Shown: piece by piece, positions 12,596 through 23,635 of the stretch
Layout: every line of letters starts with the position of its first letter
Numbering within the stretch: the first letter of the stretch is position 1
Translations under genes and position numbers: made by a program
Notes under the pieces: model-generated
What the model saw: only the letters and a program-made list of their open reading frames with translations
Told to the model about the DNA's origin: nothing
Database searches by the model: none
Assembly (NCBI RefSeq): GCF_028389875.1
Contig: NC_084676.1
Location: 9,486,001 to 9,550,000 of the forward strand
Direction: 5' to 3'
DNA from: Rhea pennata
Taxonomy: Eukaryota; Chordata; Aves; Rheiformes; Rheidae
Length of the DNA stretch: 64,000 bases

Positions 12596-14424
12596 AAGAA
12601 AAAAGTGCCCAGCCCCAAATGTGGTAAGAAACAGCCTCCCTCCCTGTTCCATGAGCCAGAAGGCCTAAACAGCACACTTTGGGGTGGATGCAACCCTGAT
12701 GTAACTGGGACATAATGTCATGCCCAGTGTTGCATACACATGCTAGCGTGAGAAAAGTCTTTACTAATTCATATGTGGGGTTGTGTGAGTCCTAATTTGG
12801 GAAAATCCCAATTTCCCAATCAAGTCTAAGATCTGTGGCACTGAGTTCCTGGTGTGTTGTTTGTACCTGGCTAGCTCAGATTTTCTTTATAGGTGAATGG
12901 TCAAACAGGGAATCAATGATTCATTTGGCAGCATTTCTGTGGAAACTGGTGGAGACTACAGACTTTGCCATTCACTTCCCAAGTATTAGTTAATTGTTAA
13001 CTAAATATTTCTAATCAGTATTAGCCTTAAATCACAAAATGTCGTTTCCATTGCTAATGCTCCTCAGTACATTAAACAACACAAAGCAGCATTCTAGTGA
13101 TTTTGGCTAGGTTGACAAAGAAGTCAGCTGCAGAACTGGAAAGAAGTACATGAACCAACCAACCACAGAGCAGTGCCTTAGCTGCAGTGCTACTCTTCCT
13201 TGGTCTAGCAACCAGAAAAATAAACCAATACATATGATCATTCCATACCGTAAACTGATTAACCAACAACATTAAAAGATGCATTTTTCTATACAAAAAA
13301 ATAAGGAGGCTTGTACCAGCAGATGGGGCCATTCCCCCAGTGCTGACTCCTTGAATTTAGCGAGGTTGTCTTTGATCCTTTAAGTAGTGAAACTGGCTAG
13401 TTTTAAGAGTGCTTTTTGTACCAGCCACAAGTCCTCAGTGGAAATCTCATGGATACTGAAAAGCAGGGACTTCTGTCTATTAGGGATGCTACTTTGGGAA
13501 AAGAAGAAAAAGGAAAATTCTGATAAAAAACAAGCCCTTTGTTTAATGATACAGTTTCAGTTTTGAGTTAGGATCACTTTACATTACTAGCTTCAATGAA
13601 AGGTGGACTATCTAGTTTGTTTCTACAGGGGCTGAGATTTTCACAGTTCTTCATGACTGATAGCTGTGGGAGCAGACTGGTGCTTTGGAAACAACAGACT
13701 ATCTGTGCTTTTTGAGTTACCTGTGCTTGTTGCATGTATCTGGCACTTCCTCATGTGTTCTGCTTGACCCTTCCACCCACTGAATGGCCTGTGCTCTGTA
13801 GGTTCATGAGGTTGATGAGCAGCATATTCAGATTCCAAGGGCTGGCCCAAAAGACATGATCTCTGTGCAGGCTCGAGATCGCTACTATGACTCATCCTGG
13901 AGTGAGTGGTCTTCAGTTTGCAGGTAAGACTTAAAGAACCTTTTTATTAGAGAAGCAAAGCTGATTCCCTATATAGAAGAGTGAGGAGTCTATAAACTTC
14001 TTCTTACATACTTATTTATTTCATATTTCCTCAGAACCAATTTTTTCTCCTGAACATTTTTTTCATGAAGTATCTGTAAGAGAATACAGATCTGTAAGCA
14101 AATGTGACTATATTGGGCTGTCTAAAATAGGATTTTCTTAACAGAAAAAAATATGAGGAAACAATCAGAATCCATTTAAATTGAAGGGGAAACAATAGAT
14201 GCGGGTTCATGGATATGGTTAGTAATTTGAAGTATACTGCCTAACTAGGCATTTATAAAATTTTCTTTGAGAAATAAAGCACATTTGGCTGTTACTTTGT
14301 TAACCAATACTGCTTTCTGTCCTTTCTGGTTATGGATAGCTTATGAACCAATGTTGAAGGTCCAAATACAACAGACAATTCATATGCAGTTAATTTTTAT
14401 CAGTAAAATAAAAGAGAGAGAGAA

Positions 14425-14455
<31 letters not shown>

Positions 14456-15118
14456 CATTAACTGGTTTTGCTAGACTTAGGAATGGCTGTTTTCAGAAAA
14501 AAATCAATCTCTTTCTGATTAGAATTGATTAGCATTCCCTGTCAACTCTAAATTCATCTCTATCATTCCAGGTCAGGACATTTTTAAGTAAAAAAACTGA
14601 AATTAGCCTATTTCATATCAACACCAAAAAGAATTATGTAGATTTTTTTTATCTTACTCTCTTCATTTTTTCATTCTGCTTTTTTGCAAGTTAGACACAG
14701 ATGCAAATCTCTCTCACCTCCAAGTCTCCTCAGTAACATTGGTGAAAAATTGTAAATGTAACACTATTGAAACGATTCAAATGAGATCACATTGTTCTGT
14801 GGATCAGATCTTCACTGGTATGGGGAACTCTTAGATGCAAATATATACTGAAGGAGATTTACAAAAGGGACACAGGAGGACAGATGCCTAACTCTCATTA
14901 GCTGAAGGAGAACTCCGTAATCCCCAGCAGACATGGGAATTTCACAGCCTTACATTATCTGCTTCTGAGTCCTTTATAAAAATTGAGTGGTGATATTTCA
15001 CTAAATGACTCAGACCAGTAAAGTTTCAATTGGTAAGTGGAGTAAACATCTGTGCCTGCAGAAAATGAAGATCATTCTTACATGAATTTTCTTTCTCTTA
15101 TTTTACAGACACCAGTAA
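6645..15118 (+). CDS. IL12B: IL12B, interleukin-12/23 subunit beta (p40)
   Basis: Seven coding exons join in frame to 319 residues: 6645-6726, 8728-9009, 9725-9842, 10811-11004, 11776-11927, 13802-13923 and 15109-15118. All introns are GT/AG. p40 pairs by disulfide with p35 to make IL-12 and with p19 to make IL-23; it is secreted by myeloid cells and drives Th1 and Th17 responses. The order is a signal peptide (about 1-20, starting [10 protein letters not shown]), an N-terminal Ig-like domain in exon 2, then two fibronectin-III cytokine-receptor domains. Visible hallmarks are CPFAEE with Cys192, matching the human cysteine that binds p35, the block [21 protein letters not shown], and WSEWS at 309-313. 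There are several N-glycosylation sequons. Length is close to human p40 (328). No frameshift or stop interrupts it, so it appears functional. The start is fixed by the signal peptide and the acceptor just before the ATG. Confidence 0.95.
8728..9009 (+). CDS. IL12B: IL12B coding exon 2 (Ig-like domain)
   Basis: Encodes residues 28-121, the N-terminal Ig-like domain. The expected cysteine pair is visible in ELICNVS and NYTCLTAD, with the Ig-type DAGNYTC motif around the second. The acceptor follows a T19 tract (8699-8717) and CAATATTCAG; the donor is AAAG|GTAAGG. Confidence 0.93.
9725..9842 (+). CDS. IL12B: IL12B coding exon 3 (first FnIII domain, N-terminal part)
   Basis: Encodes residues 122-160, including [11 protein letters not shown] and SWMTEN, the start of the first cytokine-receptor-type domain. 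The donor AAAGG|GTAAAA leaves phase 2, completed by the first base of the next exon. Confidence 0.92.
10811..11004 (+). CDS. IL12B: IL12B coding exon 4 (p35-linking cysteine)
   Basis: Encodes residues 161-225. It carries [10 protein letters not shown], with Cys192 at the position used in mammals for the disulfide to p35, and [12 protein letters not shown], one of the most conserved p40 blocks. The donor is ATCA|GTGCGT. Confidence 0.93.
11776..11927 (+). CDS. IL12B: IL12B coding exon 5 (second FnIII domain)
   Basis: Encodes residues 226-276, from the IKPDPP linker through [13 protein letters not shown]. The following intron contains a CR1 insertion. The donor GAG|GTACAG keeps phase 0. Confidence 0.92.
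12001..12540 (-). mobile_element. CR1 LINE, 5'-truncated
   Basis: Read on the minus strand this ends with the CR1 3' terminus (on the + strand, AATCATAGAATCAGTAAGG then TTGGAAGGGACCTCTGGAG). The body matches the conserved 3' CR1 region, for example GGCAACCTGTTCCAGTGC and GAGCCCAGAACTGGACAC on the + strand. About 530 bp remain, without usable reverse-transcriptase coding. It sits antisense in the intron after IL12B coding exon 5 and abuts an A41 tract. Confidence 0.93.
12553..12593. repeat. A41 homopolymer
   Basis: Forty-one consecutive A residues followed by GAAAGAAAAAAG, directly beside the truncated end of the CR1 copy. Tracts this long are prone to length error in sequencing. Confidence 0.95.
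13802..13923 (+). CDS. IL12B: IL12B coding exon 6 (WSEWS motif)
   Basis: Encodes residues 277-316 with [19 protein letters not shown]. The class I cytokine-receptor WSXWS signature is intact at codons 309-313 (13898-13912). Confidence 0.94.
14410..14452. repeat. GA/CA microsatellite in IL12B
   Basis: A short GA tract followed by about 13 CA units (14425-14452) in the last IL12B intron. It is likely polymorphic. Confidence 0.95.
15109..15118 (+). CDS. IL12B: IL12B coding exon 7 (three residues and stop)
   Basis: After TTTTACAG the exon supplies one base, then CAC CAG TAA, so the protein ends Cys-Arg-His-Gln. Only ten coding bases lie here; the rest of the exon is 3' UTR. Confidence 0.85.
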
Positions 15119-15403
15119 GAGATTCTAGGAGAATGGCACAGTGCTCCTTAGGAAAGAAGGAATAAGTTGGTAGAAGTAAATAAGTGTAACTGGAAGAAAA
15201 TCTGCATTTAAGATTATTAAGAAGCCATGACTTTTTTTTATTGTAATAGATTAATATGATGCTGATTCTGGCAGCTCTTTTAAATTCCCTAGACATGAAT
15301 AACTCTTCTATCATACATCATGTTAAATTAACATGTTTAGTAGAAATGTTTTTGATACGTTGCTGTCAGCTATTATTGTAGGTTCTGCATATTATTATAT
15401 TGC

Positions 15404-15563
15404 ATTTATTTATTTATTTATTTATTTATTATTTCCTTGAGATGAACATTGCAATGACAGATGTTGGCAGTTACTAGTTGAAATGTTTCATGTGTTAATT
15501 TATATGGAAAGTAACTTATTGAAAAAACTGTTTTGTTATTTAACTATTTATTATTATTTATTT
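15404..15563 (+). promoter_or_regulatory. IL12B: AU-rich element in IL12B 3' UTR
   Basis: Six successive ATTT units form overlapping ATTTA pentamers at 15404-15434, with further ATTTA motifs at 15546-15550 and 15556-15560. Such clusters bind TTP/AUF-type proteins and give short-lived, inducible cytokine mRNAs. The sequence is seen directly; the role follows from known ARE biology. Confidence 0.8.
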
Positions 15564-16744
15564 TGTTGAACTGTATCAGCATAGAAAGTCTTGGCTGCAT
15601 GAAGCAGCCATGTATCATGTATCAGGGCCATCTTCATCCTCCAATGTGACAGCAAATATTTTTGCAGAAGAAGAAATTTCAAGCTCAGGCCCTAGAAATG
15701 TTAGCTGCTGCATTTTGTCAGCTGTCTTTGCTTACCTCATGTTGATGCCCAGGTTGACACTGCAAATGGTTGTTGCGTAAGAAACGAACCACTTTTAAGT
15801 CTTGTGCTTGCAGCAGGACCCAAGCTACACTGGAGGCAACAGGAGTACTGGCGTGGATGCCTGCATTCACTCACTCTGAAGCTGTTGTTAAAAGTCCTGT
15901 GGCCACCTCTCATGAACATGGAAGAAAATGGGAGCCAATAGCTGAATATCACATCTCCTGTATGAAATTCTTTTTCTTATCATTAGTGATCATTAGATGA
16001 CTTTTATTCAGTAACCCATGTGTACCCAGTGCATCACCTGTAGTGGAATTTTCTTGCAAAATAATTTGTTCAGACCTCCCACGCCACAGGCACAACAACA
16101 GAGCACAAGTAGCCAGCAATCTCTAATTGAGACCAAAGGCAGCTTAAGTTATTTAAGAGTTTGACTGCTCTATATCTGATATTTCAGAGACGTATTGCTA
16201 ACTGGCTTTCTATGTGGATGTTAAGCATCTGTTTAAGATTTAGAGAGTCTCAGAATATAGATTTTTATAGTTTATTTTGAAATTACTTCTGTAGTGTCCC
16301 AAGGTGTGGTAGGTATCTTTACTGAACCTTAGGAAAAAACTAAGGCCTAGTTTTGAACTGCTTACAGTGTAAGTGCCCAGGTCTGGAAAAAGGTAGAAGC
16401 ATGTGTTTGAGTCTACACTTTCTGCAAACCACTTATATTCCAGCTTTCAGGGGGGGCTGATACTTTCAAATGTTTTTGAAGATTTAGGCCTTAAACTCAG
16501 ATACAGACACACTGGAATCAAAACAGTCTTCCATTGGGACCATGCTTCATTTTTTTCCAGTCTCAGTAATGGGTGGTGATTTAAGATATTTAAACATTGA
16601 AATGTAGGAAGTATCTGATATTTCAGAAAACTGTTGATAATCTAGCTACAAGTGCTGTTAGTATTTCTTAATAATTAGAGCACACATCTTATTTCTGCTG
16701 TAAATACAATTTACTTCATCATCTGCTTGCTCTACAAAGGAATT

Positions 16745-16750
16745 AATAAA
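16745..16750 (+). terminator. IL12B: Candidate IL12B polyadenylation signal
   Basis: AATAAA within AATTAATAAATAC, followed 20-40 bases later by TTCGTTTCCATGTAGTCTTTT, a plausible GU/U-rich downstream element. Confidence 0.55.
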
Positions 16751-16770
16751 TACTTAAGAAAAACAAAGTT

Positions 16771-19700
16771 CGTTTCCATGTAGTCTTTTAGTATGAATGG
16801 TTAACAGCACGTTACTTACCTGTCAGAATACTATATACTACTTCTGAGGCAATCTGTAGGGAGGAGTATTAACTTTTTGTATACAAATTGACTGTGTTAC
16901 CAAACTCATGGCCTGTAAAACTGTACAGGATAACACTTCAAAGTGATGTCTGTTAGTCAGCAGCCTTTTCCAGACCCTGTCCTGTCGACTGAGAAGTGGC
17001 TCTTTTGAATTCTGAGAGCACAGTGAAGTTCATTAGCCTTTGTGGTTCAGGAGGTTTGCAACTGAAACCAGGCCGAATCTATATATTGAGGACTTTGAGA
17101 TTTCTCTCTAATACCGTTGGTACAATGTTTAGAATTAGTGAGACCTTCCTGTTCTTCAGCTATCCAGGGCCAATTCTCAACACCTTTGAAATCAATGAGG
17201 AATGTCTAACTTTGATTCAACCTTGTTTTCACTCTTAGTGATTCTCAGGCTAAATTTATCCAGACAAAAACAAGACTGGTGTGTTATCTTTAGGTGCATA
17301 TGATTTCAGTGCCATGATCCCATAAAGTGAACTAAACCTCCCTACAGGAAGCTGTCCTGGCATAGATCATGAGGCAGTGAGGAGTCAGTAGTGAGGAAAT
17401 TCATTGTCTAAGATTCTTCAGAAAAATAACAAAGCACAGCTTGAAACTGCCATTTTTTTTTCTGCAGAAAAGAAGTTCATTGCAAGTTAGCTGCTCTCAG
17501 ACTTGGCCTCATTCCTTAATTACCCTTTTCCTGGGGCTTGTATGGGTCCATCACCTCTGAAATCTGCTCTAGAAACTGTTGGTCTCCCATGTCTGAGAAA
17601 TTAGCCAGCGTGTAAAAGATGTGTTAATATCACACCATGAATATTCACTAGGTGGCTCCATATATTGGAAACCCTTTCTTGTATCCACTGGAGAAAAATA
17701 TAGATGATTTGTCAGTTAATCCTCATGCTTTTCTTTCTTAATTCATCTCCTTCTTGTTCTGAAATTAATCTCGAGATCTTCTCACCAGTTCTACAATGTG
17801 TAGACTCAATGAATTTGTACGATGCATAAAGCTGTCCTGAAAGAACTAAAGACTGCAAAATCAAGGCTTCCAAAATAAAATCATGACAGAATTAAATTTG
17901 TTCCTGAGGTCTCTATCATGTGACAGTCTCAAATATACAGTCACATAATACATCTTCTACCAAACCTCAGTCTTGAGGATCCATGATTCTCAGGGTGGCA
18001 CCTCTTCTCAGCTTTCTATTCATATTCAGCATTCAGCATGTGGCTTTAGGTTTTACCTACCACACCTCCCTAAATCTGCACTAAACAGAGACTGACTAAT
18101 TCCCTCCAGGGCTTTCTGTGGGTGCTCCGCATCTTAAAGAATGCTTTGCAAATAGTTGATGTACTAAACGAGGCACTAATAGGTTGCAGTAGGAGTCTGC
18201 TATCCTCTGTGTAAATCAGCCATGGGTAAGCAGGCACTTGCCAACAATAAAAGGGGGGGGGGAAAAGGCTTACGTTTAATTAGGAGTTCTGTGAGAGAAT
18301 GTGTATGAAGATCTCAGGGCCATATGCTCCCCATCCACCCCTCCTTCCATGTTGACTATAATAACATCCTTTTTCCCGTCTTCATAAGTTACAGCTTCTC
18401 CTTTATAAAAGTCAAAATATTTTAAACATAGTTAAAACCAATGCATTTCCTCTAACCTTGTCCTGAGACATAATACAAGCTTAATATAAACCTTTCCTCA
18501 AAACATTCCACTTTGACTGACCTCAGTGTGACAGAGCCTCAAAGTGCTGAATGTCTGAAAATTACATTTTAAAATACAAACTAGAAGGCAATTTAAAATA
18601 AGTCCTATTCAGTGCCCTCTGTTCAATTCATTCAATGCTCACTGTTAAGTTGTTAATGCATATTATACATACATCTATAAAAGAAGAATCTAGTCATATA
18701 TAAATGGTATAACCTTACGTAAGGAAGTCAGAAGGATTCACATGCTAGGTATCACAGCCTTCTAATTTATCTTAAAAGTACCAGAACATAAAAAAACAAT
18801 TAGCTCTAGCCTCTGCTGATTGGTTTTTTAATTTTCTAAAGTAAGTAATATATGAGACTTGCAACTGGGATCTGTCCCAGCTTGATACCTCCAATTTTAC
18901 AGAAAGGGTTCTTTGATCTTTTTTAAGGTGTGGAAGCTGGGAAACTCACGTTGCTCCAGGCAAATACTCAAATACTTTGGCACAGTTTTATTCATTAAGA
19001 AATACATCACTTCATTCTCAAATCTTCCATTGAGCAAGACTTTAAAGTTTGATCCAGTAATTGCACAGGGGTGGACAACCCTAACCACCCACACACAATG
19101 AAAATGAAGGCATCTGTGAACTGGGTTATGTAAAAATGTGAACTGGGATCGCTAAGAGGTCAGAATTCTCACTCTTGATGTTATCAATACATATCTTGTT
19201 TTGTACAGTCTTCCCAGATATATATGACTGCATGAAAATTTTGTTTTTTAGCCAGCCAACCTGCAGTTTTTTTCAGAACTGTTGATGTCCTCAATGTGAG
19301 GCACTTCACCATATAAATGGAAACAAGCTACTGCACATCAATACTTTCTGGAATGCAGCCAGATAACATCCTCCCATGCAGAACAAAACAAGCATTTAAC
19401 TAATGACTTGCTGTAGCAACATATTTGGTACCACATTTTGTCTTACTTTAGAGCTCCAAAATAAAAGCAATATGTCCTCACTCCTAGAAAAATATGCACT
19501 ACATATTTATCTTTAACAGGCCCATTAAAGGGAATAAGCATTTACTCACCAAGCAATTGCTTTTTCTTCTTCAAAATAACAACTTGGAGAGATAAGAAGT
19601 TGTGAAAAAAAATAATAATAAAAATAGAAAACTGTCAAAGAGGATATTTTTTGGACACAATTAACATATATGTATTGAAAACATTACCTCCCTGCCCAAT

Positions 19701-20046
19701 GGAAACTTGCATGTGTTCTGCCAATGAGGTCAAAGTTTCACTCATAATTTTTAATCCAAACAGGGTATTTACCATAAATACCAGAATTAGTTTTAGTTTG
19801 GTAAGAAGGCCTATTTATCTAACTCCAGGAAGTTATAGCAAATATTACTAAATAGATCTGAACACTTGCTTTTCAACAAATGTTTTTTTTTTTTAAAAAA
19901 AAAAGTAGTTAAAATCAATCCAACTTCCTACTCTGTTCTCCATGTCTGCTTCATCAAAACTAGACATGTTAACTCTTAAGGACAAGTACAATAAGCCACA
20001 AAATTCCTAAACAACTGACTGCCAGCAATGGTTAACATTTAACCAA
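16771..20046. other. Intergenic region
   Basis: Between the IL12B 3' end and an old CR1 copy I see no exon chain or RNA gene. The open frames are short and unlike known proteins. A G-rich run lies near 18254-18262. Confidence 0.6.
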
Positions 20047-20760
20047 GCAAATCACAGAATAATGTAGGTTGGAATGGATCACTGGCTGTTGTCTTGTTCT
20101 ACCAGCCTGCCCTCCAAGCCAGGCCCAATTCATAGCAGGTCAATTGTTCAATATCTCTGAAAATGGAGTTTCCGTAACTTCTCTGGGCAACTTGTTCCAG
20201 TTTTGAATACTCTCATTGTGAAATCTGTTTTCCTTACTTCTAATTGGAATTTATCTTGCTGCAATTTGCACTCATTCCCTCTTATCCTTTCACTATGCAC
20301 CTCTGAGAAGAGTCTGGCTCTATCTTCTCTATACCATCCTATTAAGTAGCTGAGGACAACAATAAGACCTTCTCTTTGCCTTCTTTTCTTAAAACTGAAC
20401 AAACCCACTTCTCTCAATCTCTTCTTGTATGTCATGTGTTCCAGTCCTTTAACCATGTTGATGGCTCTTCACTGGACTTATGCCAGTATGCCAGTGTTTT
20501 TCTTGTGGTGGGAAGCCCAGAACTAGAGAGAACACTTCAAATATGGCCTCATCAGTGCTGAACAAGGAGAAATAATAATTTCCTTTGAGTTGACAGCTAC
20601 ACTCTTACTCATACAGCCCAGTACATGGTTGGACTTCTTCACTATAGGCACACTGTCAACTCATGTTCAACTTGTCCACCAAGAACCACTCTGTATTCTC
20701 TATTAATCTTCCATTGAATATTTTTGGAGACAGAACTCTGACCTAGATGAACCTTTGGCC
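20047..20760 (-). mobile_element. Old, diverged CR1 LINE fragment
   Basis: In antisense orientation: the CR1 terminus on the + strand reads AATCACAGAATAATGTAGG then TTGGAATGGATCACTGG, followed by diverged forms of the conserved CR1 body such as CTGGGCAACTTGTTCCAG and GTGTTCCAGTCCTTTAACC. It is far more diverged than the copy at 12001-12540, so it is an older insertion. Confidence 0.88.
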
Positions 20761-22032
20761 TGCCTGAGGATGACAATTCTTAGGTCGTCAGACCAGCTCC
20801 TTATGAAGACAGTCAGGGCAAACAAGTCTCTGCAAGTTTGGACAGATGCCTCAGAAAGAAATATTATCTCAGTCAGCCAGTGAACATCTTTTCTAGTTTG
20901 TTAATGTAAATTCTTCCCATTCTTAAAGCTAGGCATATGGTACTGAGGTATTTAGGTAGCCTTTTAAACTGGAGTTACAATAAACATTGTGGCATTAATT
21001 TTTACAGAATTTCACTTCAAGGTTTTGCATCTGAGTATTACCTCATTTCAGAAAGTGAAACAGACTCTATCTCGTATTCTCTGTATGGCATTTTTCTCAA
21101 AGCTTTAAGGCAGGTTTTATGTTTCAAAATGCAAGAAACTCCAGAACTTTGGCTGAGCTGCTGCCCTGTCCCTCTTCCTGTGTCCTACTATTTACATGCC
21201 CGACAACACGTCATACTTTCGCATCAGAACTGCATCCCTCCTTATCTGAGTGGTCTAGACAAGCCCTACAAAGCTTAAGGTCCATTACTCAGAAAACAAA
21301 TGTTAATTTGACTCTGAAGCCCTAATCAAAACACCTAAGTATTACCAAGAAAACATTCACACCATGGATCTACTCATATGAGACATAGAATTGGCATCAG
21401 GAATTTTATCTATGGTAAGACAATTTTTAAATGCTAAGAAAAGTCTGATTCAAAATTTGCCTGCCTCATTAGCTCCCTCCCTCCCCTAAACGTGCTGTCT
21501 TTCTTCACTTGTCTTCAGAAAATCATCCTACATCAATTCAGAATTTTTTCCTTAGAGTGATGGAATGGATTCTGTGGTTGCATCAGAGAGTACACTCCAT
21601 AGCACAAAATTGGGCAAGAAAATGTAACCAAAGTGGGAGGCTTCCTCATACCACTGTCAAGGAAGCTGCGTGTTCTGTCAAGTTGCAATTTTATAGTTTC
21701 ACGATGTCTTCAAGAGTCTGAAATTTGCTAAAAGTTATTCAGAACAGGAATTGCTTCTGGATTTTTCACAGCTTTGCTTTCATTGCCTAATATTTGTAAT
21801 TGTCAGTATCAACCAACGAACATTTCCTAAATATTCTCCATGAATTTAGATACGTTCTGTTTCAGGCTCTTTAGAAAAGCCTAGGGCTTTCCAGAAAAAA
21901 AAAAAAAAAAAAAAAAAAACAGTCCCAGTTTAAGTAACAGTCTGTCTTTTGTGAACACCATCTCACAGGAATATGCACAGATCTCCAAATTAAGAAGGTA
22001 GAAAAACTTGAGATGGAATCTCAAGTAAGGGC

Positions 22033-22064
<32 letters not shown>

Positions 22065-23460
22065 CAACAAAAACTACAGGCCTCTAACTCAAACCAAATC
22101 TTTAACTATTCTTATTTCCTCTCATTTTAATGCAGAGCTGGAAGTTGATGACATTTATTTATTTGCTCTACTAAGTGATGAGAAATTAACCATTTATTCA
22201 TTACCACATTCCTTAGAGAGAAAATGATCGCTATCTCTCTTGCTCTCCACATAGGAGCAGGAGTTACTTCAACCCAGGGTCTACTTGGCCTATTACAATC
22301 TTTTACATAAAGATAACCAGTTCCTCTGTCTTTCCTCTGGATGGGGAAAAAGCCCCAGGCTATCTTGCAATGTAGGGAAAGTGACCACAATCCAAATCAC
22401 TTAAAAGAAGGGAGTTTTGGAGGGGTTGGTTCAAACAAATGCGGGCTCAAAACTCCATCTTTGTCTGAGCTTTATGAAAATTAAGACTCAGATCTGAGTT
22501 TTCCATTGTGAGTCTATCCAAGATGTAAATTATGAAAGCCAGAGAATTGTGTCTATTGATTAAGCCACTAATACACTAGTATGTTGGATTTGTTTAAAGA
22601 ACACCACATGGTACGATATTTGTTCATTGAAAATAGTGAAGAAACCAAAGAAAACATGCTAAGGTGGAGGAATCTTCTCCATATCCCCATGGCAGCAAAC
22701 TAGACACTAAGTCTACTGGATGCAGAATGGCTGTGAACTCATTACTCCTCTGTGATAGGCAGTGCAATGCAGCATCTATGCGCCTTCTTTCAAAAAGCAT
22801 TTCGTCTGTACCCCAAACTGATGACTGGAACCTTTAAAGCAGAACAAAGAGAGTGTATATGCAAAACACAGACTTTTCCAAGCAGTTATGAAACTATTCC
22901 CATAAAGAAGTTTGAGAGGATTCAGTGCATGGCCAAACTGACTAGCTCTCTGGAATTCAATTATTTCCATGCATAGCATTTGCTATTTTCTAAGGAAATA
23001 TTCACCAGCCTTCATGAGCTTAGGAAGGCCATCACCTCTGTGACAAGAGTCTCTAAAATCTGAAGAAAATAGGAATTAAGCATTTAAGTTATCAGACTTA
23101 AATGATTTAAGTTAAAAGACTTTGAATCTTTTCGAAAGCATCCAGTGGTGATCTTTTTTTTTTCCCCTGTGGGAATTAGGCTCAGCCATAAGAGTCCATA
23201 TGGCAATAACAGATCAGCAACAAGTAACCACCTTACTGAGTCACTCCTTTAACTTGTGGAGATGGAACAGTTAATTAGGCAAGGGGATTAGCCAAAGTAC
23301 AATACATCTCTTTTATCAACACAATCCACGCTATGACTCTTGGCCCGTACTTATGACCCTCATGGTGTAAAGAAGACATTCTTACTGACACTACCCATGG
23401 GCAACACCTTCTTTCAATTACCTTCTACAGGGCAGATTTCGTCATTAGGGTGCCTGCTCT
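20761..23460. other. Intergenic region with A-tracts
   Basis: No gene is recognised. Homopolymers A25 (21895-21919) and A29 (22036-22064) lie 116 bases apart. The last few hundred bases may include the promoter of the downstream Kazal inhibitor gene. Confidence 0.6.
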
Positions 23461-23571
23461 TTGTGTACATACATTTACATATATATACACACAGATACAT
23501 TAATATACATTCAAACGAAGTGCAGTGGGACACTTAGAGCACAGACTGGCTGTGGAACAGGTCAAGAACCT

Positions 23572-23635
23572 ATGTCTGCTATGAAGATAACAGGCATTTT
23601 TGTACTTCTCACCCTGGCAGTTCTTTGCTTAGCAA
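23572..23635 (+). CDS. SPINK-like exon 1 (signal peptide)
   Basis: Starts MSAMKITG or, from the second ATG at 23581, [18 protein letters not shown]. From that second ATG the exon has 55 coding bases and ends in phase 1 at GCAA|GTGAGT. The second ATG gives the more typical compact signal peptide. Confidence 0.85.

Larger units (their letters stand above)
15119..16770 (+). other. IL12B: IL12B 3' UTR
   Basis: The region after the TAA at 15116 has no coding signal. It contains AU-rich elements in its first 450 bases and a canonical AATAAA at 16745-16750, followed by a GT/T-rich stretch of the downstream-element type. I place the transcript end near 16770. An earlier non-canonical site cannot be excluded. 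Confidence 0.6.

Noticed and set aside
14425-14452. CA repeat as a functional element
   Set aside because: An ordinary microsatellite; listed as a repeat only.
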